Shown in pieces: positions 5,010 to 7,451 of a stretch of DNA of 7,451 bases; position 1 is the stretch's first letter; each line of letters opens with the position of its first letter. The DNA lies in contig DBQD01000014.1 of NCBI GenBank assembly GCA_002305715.1, positions 33,064-40,514 of the forward strand, read 5' to 3'. A program made the position numbers and the translations under genes. Source of the stretch: Proteiniphilum sp. UBA1403. Its GTDB lineage: Bacteria; Bacteroidota; Bacteroidia; Bacteroidales; Dysgonomonadaceae. The notes beneath the pieces are model-generated. The model was not told where the DNA came from and searched no databases. It worked only from the letters and a program-made list of their open reading frames with translations.

Positions 5010-6167
5010 ATGGCAACAAAAAGAGATTATTACGAAATTCTGGAAGTTGCCAAAACTGCATCTGCCGAAGAAATAAAGAAGGCTTACCGCAAGAAAGCCA
5101 TTCAGTACCACCCCGATAAAAATCCGGGTGACAAAGAGGCCGAAGAGAAGTTTAAAGAAGCGGCTGAAGCGTACGAGGTGCTGAGCGATCCAAATAAACG
5201 TGCCCGTTACGACCAGTTTGGTCATGCCGGCGTGGGAGGAGCAGCTTCAAGCGGTGGCTTTGGCGGAGGTATGTCAATGGACGATATCTTTTCTCAGTTT
5301 GGAGATATCTTCGGAGGACATTTTGGCGGCTTTGGCGGCTTCGGAGGCTTTGGTGGAGGTCAGCGCGGACGAAGGGTGAACCGAGGATCCGACCTTCGCG
5401 TGAAGGTGAAGCTGAACTTAAAGGAGATCCTCAATGGTGTTGAAAAGAAGATCAAAGTAAAAAAATATGTTTCCTGTGCTCATTGTAGCGGCAATGGAGC
5501 TGAGAATGGTACTTCTCTTTCAACATGCCCAACCTGTAATGGATCGGGAGTAGTGACAAGGGTGACCAATACCATTCTGGGGCAAATGCAGACCTCTTCA
5601 ACCTGTCCAACCTGCAACGGAGAAGGAAAATCAATTACCCGGAAATGTGTCCACTGTAACGGTGAAGGCATTGTGCGGGAAGAAGAGGTAATACCAATTC
5701 GTATACCTGCCGGTGTGGCCGAAGGAATGCAACTCTCCATGTCGGGAAAAGGTAATGCTGCCCGCCGGGGTGGCGTCAACGGAGATCTGTTGATCGTGAT
5801 TGAGGAGGAGGAAGATCCAAACCTGATTCGCGATGAAAATGATGTGATCTATAACCTGTTTCTTAGTTTCCCCATGGCTGCATTGGGTGGAACGGTGGAA
5901 GTGCCCACCATTGATGGGGTAGCCAAGGTGAAGATTGAGCCCGGAACGCAACCAGGAAAGGTACTTCGCTTGCGCAATAAGGGGCTCCCATCGGTCAACT
6001 CCTATGGAAAAGGAGATGAACTGATCAATGTAAATGTCTATGTTCCGGAGAACATGACAGATAAAGAACGAAAGATGATGGAGGATTTGAAGAATTCAAC
6101 AAACTTTGTTCCGTCTGCCTCGGCACGTAAGAGTGTATTTAATAAGTTCAAGAAAATGTTTGACTGA
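5010..6167 (+). CDS. dnaJ: DnaJ, type I (class A) Hsp40 co-chaperone
   Basis: A full-length 385-residue DnaJ that delivers unfolded proteins to DnaK and stimulates its ATPase. Domains in order: J domain (about 4-70) with the essential HPD at 34-36; Gly/Phe-rich region (about 71-120) that includes a run of GGF repeats; zinc-binding domain with four intact CxxCxGxG motifs, CAHCSGNG (C156/C159), CPTCNGSG (C173/C176), CPTCNGEG (C199/C202) and CVHCNGEG (C213/C216), binding two zinc ions; then the two beta-barrel substrate-binding domains, including FPMAALGGTVEVPT and KVLRLRNKGLP, and a C-terminal lysine-rich tail. All features of class A DnaJ are present, with no truncation. It is co-transcribed with grpE (1-bp gap) and the unit ends at the hairpin terminator at 6204-6234. 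Confidence 0.98.
   Translation: MATKRDYYEILEVAKTASAEEIKKAYRKKAIQYHPDKNPGDKEAEEKFKEAAEAYEVLSDPNKRARYDQFGHAGVGGAASSGGFGGGMSMDDIFSQFGDIFGGHFGGFGGFGGFGGGQRGRRVNRGSDLRVKVKLNLKEILNGVEKKIKVKKYVSCAHCSGNGAENGTSLSTCPTCNGSGVVTRVTNTILGQMQTSSTCPTCNGEGKSITRKCVHCNGEGIVREEEVIPIRIPAGVAEGMQLSMSGKGNAARRGGVNGDLLIVIEEEEDPNLIRDENDVIYNLFLSFPMAALGGTVEVPTIDGVAKVKIEPGTQPGKVLRLRNKGLPSVNSYGKGDELINVNVYVPENMTDKERKMMEDLKNSTNFVPSASARKSVFNKFKKMFD
5322..5357 (+). repeat. Four tandem 9-bp units coding Phe-Gly-Gly in the DnaJ G/F linker
   Basis: Four consecutive degenerate 9-base units (TTTGGCGGC, TTTGGCGGC, TTCGGAGGC, TTTGGTGGA) encode (FGG)4, residues 105-116 of DnaJ. The first two units are identical, so copy number could vary by slippage. 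Such repeats are normal for the flexible Gly/Phe linker. Confidence 0.7.
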
Positions 6168-6203
6168 TCTGCTTCATTGCACGCAGTTTCGATATAAATT
6201 GAG

Positions 6204-6234
6204 AGATGGCATCTGTTTTTAGATGCCATTTTTT
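6204..6234 (+). terminator. Rho-independent terminator of the grpE-dnaJ operon
   Basis: A perfect 9-bp stem, ATGGCATCT (6206-6214) with AGATGCCAT (6221-6229), encloses the loop GTTTTT and is followed directly by a T-run (6229-6234). The stem can extend two more pairs through a G-U and an A-U. It lies 37 bp after the dnaJ stop, and no other gene comes between. Confidence 0.9.
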
Positions 6235-6296
6235 ATGCAAAAAAATAAATTAAAGAAATTTTTCCGTAATTCGATCTTTTATTCATTTTTAATTCT

Positions 6297-6304
6297 TTAC
6301 TTTG
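6297..6304 (+). promoter_or_regulatory. Probable -7 box (TTACTTTG) for the carboxyltransferase gene
   Basis: TTACTTTG matches TAnnTTTG at all but the second base, inside a very A/T-rich stretch (6235-6330) typical of Bacteroidota promoters. A TTTT at 6277-6280 is a weak -33 candidate. If used, transcription would start near 6310 and give a leader of about 95 nt, long for this window. Other than an inverted repeat near its end, the leader holds nothing I can name. Confidence 0.4.
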
Positions 6305-6377
6305 CATAACAAAATACAATAAAAACAAAACCACACAGCTAAGTCTCTCAACTACTACAAATTGACGGATCTTCGCT

Positions 6378-6391
6378 GTTAATCTATTAAC
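6378..6391. repeat. Short inverted repeat in the leader of the carboxyltransferase gene
   Basis: GTTAAT (6378-6383) and ATTAAC (6386-6391) form a perfect 6-bp inverted repeat around CT, ending 14 bases before the ATG at 6406. It overlaps the in-frame TAA (6388-6390) that bounds the reading frame. The two-base centre suits a DNA dyad better than an RNA hairpin. A role is unproven and chance is possible. Confidence 0.3.
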
Positions 6392-6405
6392 TAAAACCAC
6401 TTTGT

Positions 6406-7451
6406 ATGCAACGTAAACTTTTAATCAGGGATCTGACATTAAGAGACGGGCAACAGTCAGCATTCGCCACCCGTATGAACCAATCACAGGTAGACAGGGT
6501 ATTGCCATTTTACAAGGATGCTAATTTTTATGCAATGGAAGTTTGGGGTGGAGCTGTCCCCGATTCTGTAATGCGTTTTCTGGGTGAGAATCCTTGGGAC
6601 AGACTTAAAAAAGTGTACCAAGGTGTTGGTGGAGTGTCGCATTTGACCGCTTTGTCGAGAGGTAGAAACCTGTACGGGTATGCTCCCTATCCAGACGAAA
6701 TTATCGATGGATTCTTTAAGCATGCTGTTTCCAACGGTCTTCATATCATGCGAATCTTTGATGCGTTGAACGATGTGGACAACATCCGCTCGAGTGTTAA
6801 GTCAATCAAGAAATATGGGGGTATGGCAGACTGTGCGGTATGCTATACCATTGATCCCAAATATGATGACGAGCCGACCTCGCAGTCAGAGAAAAAAGGT
6901 GGATTGTTTGCCCGCTTAATTGGAAAAAAAGAGGAAGTGAAACAAACAACGCACAAGCCTGTTTTCACGGATGCCTACTTTTTGTCGATTGCCAAGGAGA
7001 TGGAGGCCATGGGGGCCGATATGATCACCATTAAAGATATGAGTGGTCTTATTCCACCTTCACGTGTGGCTGCCCTTGTGTCACTTTTTAAAAGAGAATT
7101 GAATGTTCCGGTCGATTTCCATACTCACTGTACTCCCGGCTATGGCTTGGGCTCTGTACTTACGGCCATTGTGAACGGTGTGGATGTGGTTGACACAAAT
7201 ATATGGTATTTCTCCGGAGGACCGGCTGCTCCCGCCATTGAGCTGATCTACCTCTTCTGCAAAAAGATGGGTATTGAGCTGGATGTAAATATGGAGGCGG
7301 TAGCAAAGATTAACGCTGAGCTGTTGAATATACGCAAAGAGTTGGCTTCGTATGATGCTGTGAAACAGTATCCCAAAGCGTTCAATCCGCTCACCGATGT
7401 GTTACCCGCTCATATCGATCGCCTCTTCGACGATGCAATTAATGCAGCCAA
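6406..7451 (+). CDS. Carboxyltransferase: oxaloacetate decarboxylase alpha / pyruvate carboxylase subunit B-like, 3' end outside window
   Basis: 348 codons are open to the window edge, so the C-terminal part is missing. The start is fixed by an in-frame TAA at 6388-6390. This is a biotin-dependent carboxyltransferase TIM barrel that moves CO2 between carboxybiotin and oxaloacetate/pyruvate or a related acyl group. Visible motifs: LLIRDLTLRDGQQS (5-18, metal ligand D14), MEVWGGA (44-50), LSRGRNLYGY (83-92), IFDALNDVDN (117-126), K210 in ITIKDMSG (equivalent to the carboxylated metal-binding lysine) and the metal histidines H239 and H241 in DFHTHCTPG. Two oddities: a lysine-rich insertion of about 30 residues (about 153-184) between CYTIDPKY and FTDAYF, and SGGPAAP (270-276) in place of the usual Thr-containing loop near the biotin site. 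Whether it works as a sodium-pump decarboxylase or a carboxylase cannot be decided, because partner and biotin domains are not in the window. Confidence 0.88.
   Translation, partial: MQRKLLIRDLTLRDGQQSAFATRMNQSQVDRVLPFYKDANFYAMEVWGGAVPDSVMRFLGENPWDRLKKVYQGVGGVSHLTALSRGRNLYGYAPYPDEIIDGFFKHAVSNGLHIMRIFDALNDVDNIRSSVKSIKKYGGMADCAVCYTIDPKYDDEPTSQSEKKGGLFARLIGKKEEVKQTTHKPVFTDAYFLSIAKEMEAMGADMITIKDMSGLIPPSRVAALVSLFKRELNVPVDFHTHCTPGYGLGSVLTAIVNGVDVVDTNIWYFSGGPAAPAIELIYLFCKKMGIELDVNMEAVAKINAELLNIRKELASYDAVKQYPKAFNPLTDVLPAHIDRLFDDAINAA

Noticed and set aside
5480..5779. Minus-strand open frames within dnaJ
   Set aside because: These are composition shadows of the DnaJ zinc-finger coding sequence.
6310..6405. 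Riboswitch or structured leader before the carboxyltransferase gene
   Set aside because: The leader is about 95 nt and A/T-rich, and I see only one short inverted repeat and no known riboswitch core.

Overview
The window looks like chromosomal core DNA from a member of the Bacteroidota, most likely the order Bacteroidales. This rests on three things. Several genes begin downstream of TAnnTTTG -7 boxes, the Bacteroidota promoter signature. The proteins resemble Bacteroidales versions of their families as I remember them (DUF4494, a YggS with the SKFHP motif, OxyR, and a carboxyltransferase with an SGGPAAP loop). Ribosome-binding sites are A/T-rich with no strong GGAGG. No mobile element, CRISPR array, tRNA or rRNA is visible.

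Layout. At the left edge (1-404, minus) is the N-terminal part of a DUF554 (YdfK/YqgA-type) membrane protein. A divergent intergenic region of 144 bp separates it from a plus-strand pair at 549-1660: a DUF4494 protein overlapping by ATGA with a YggS/PLPBP pyridoxal-phosphate homeostasis protein. Next, 1747-3672 is a two-gene unit: a dihydroorotate-dehydrogenase-like flavoprotein and, 3 bp later, an OxyR peroxide sensor with both redox cysteines. A single HD-domain phosphohydrolase follows at 3804-4340 behind its own -7 box. The grpE-dnaJ chaperone operon occupies 4415-6167 (1 bp between the genes) and ends at a clear intrinsic terminator. At the right edge, from 6406 past the window end, lies the N-terminal carboxyltransferase part of an oxaloacetate decarboxylase alpha / pyruvate carboxylase subunit B-like protein.

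How the genes fit together. GrpE and DnaJ are the nucleotide-exchange factor and J-domain co-chaperone of DnaK, which is not in the window. OxyR may be co-transcribed with the DHOD-like flavoprotein, which suggests, but does not prove, a redox link. YggS and DUF4494 are probably translationally coupled. The other genes look like independent housekeeping functions.

I see no convincing new multi-gene system. The points most worth a second look are the DHOD-like enzyme without the usual catalytic Cys/Ser and its pairing with oxyR, the ATCGAT cluster at that operon's promoter, a sigma-54-like element before grpE, and the unusual insertion and active-site loop in the carboxyltransferase. All annotation is by eye and from memory of families; no search was run.
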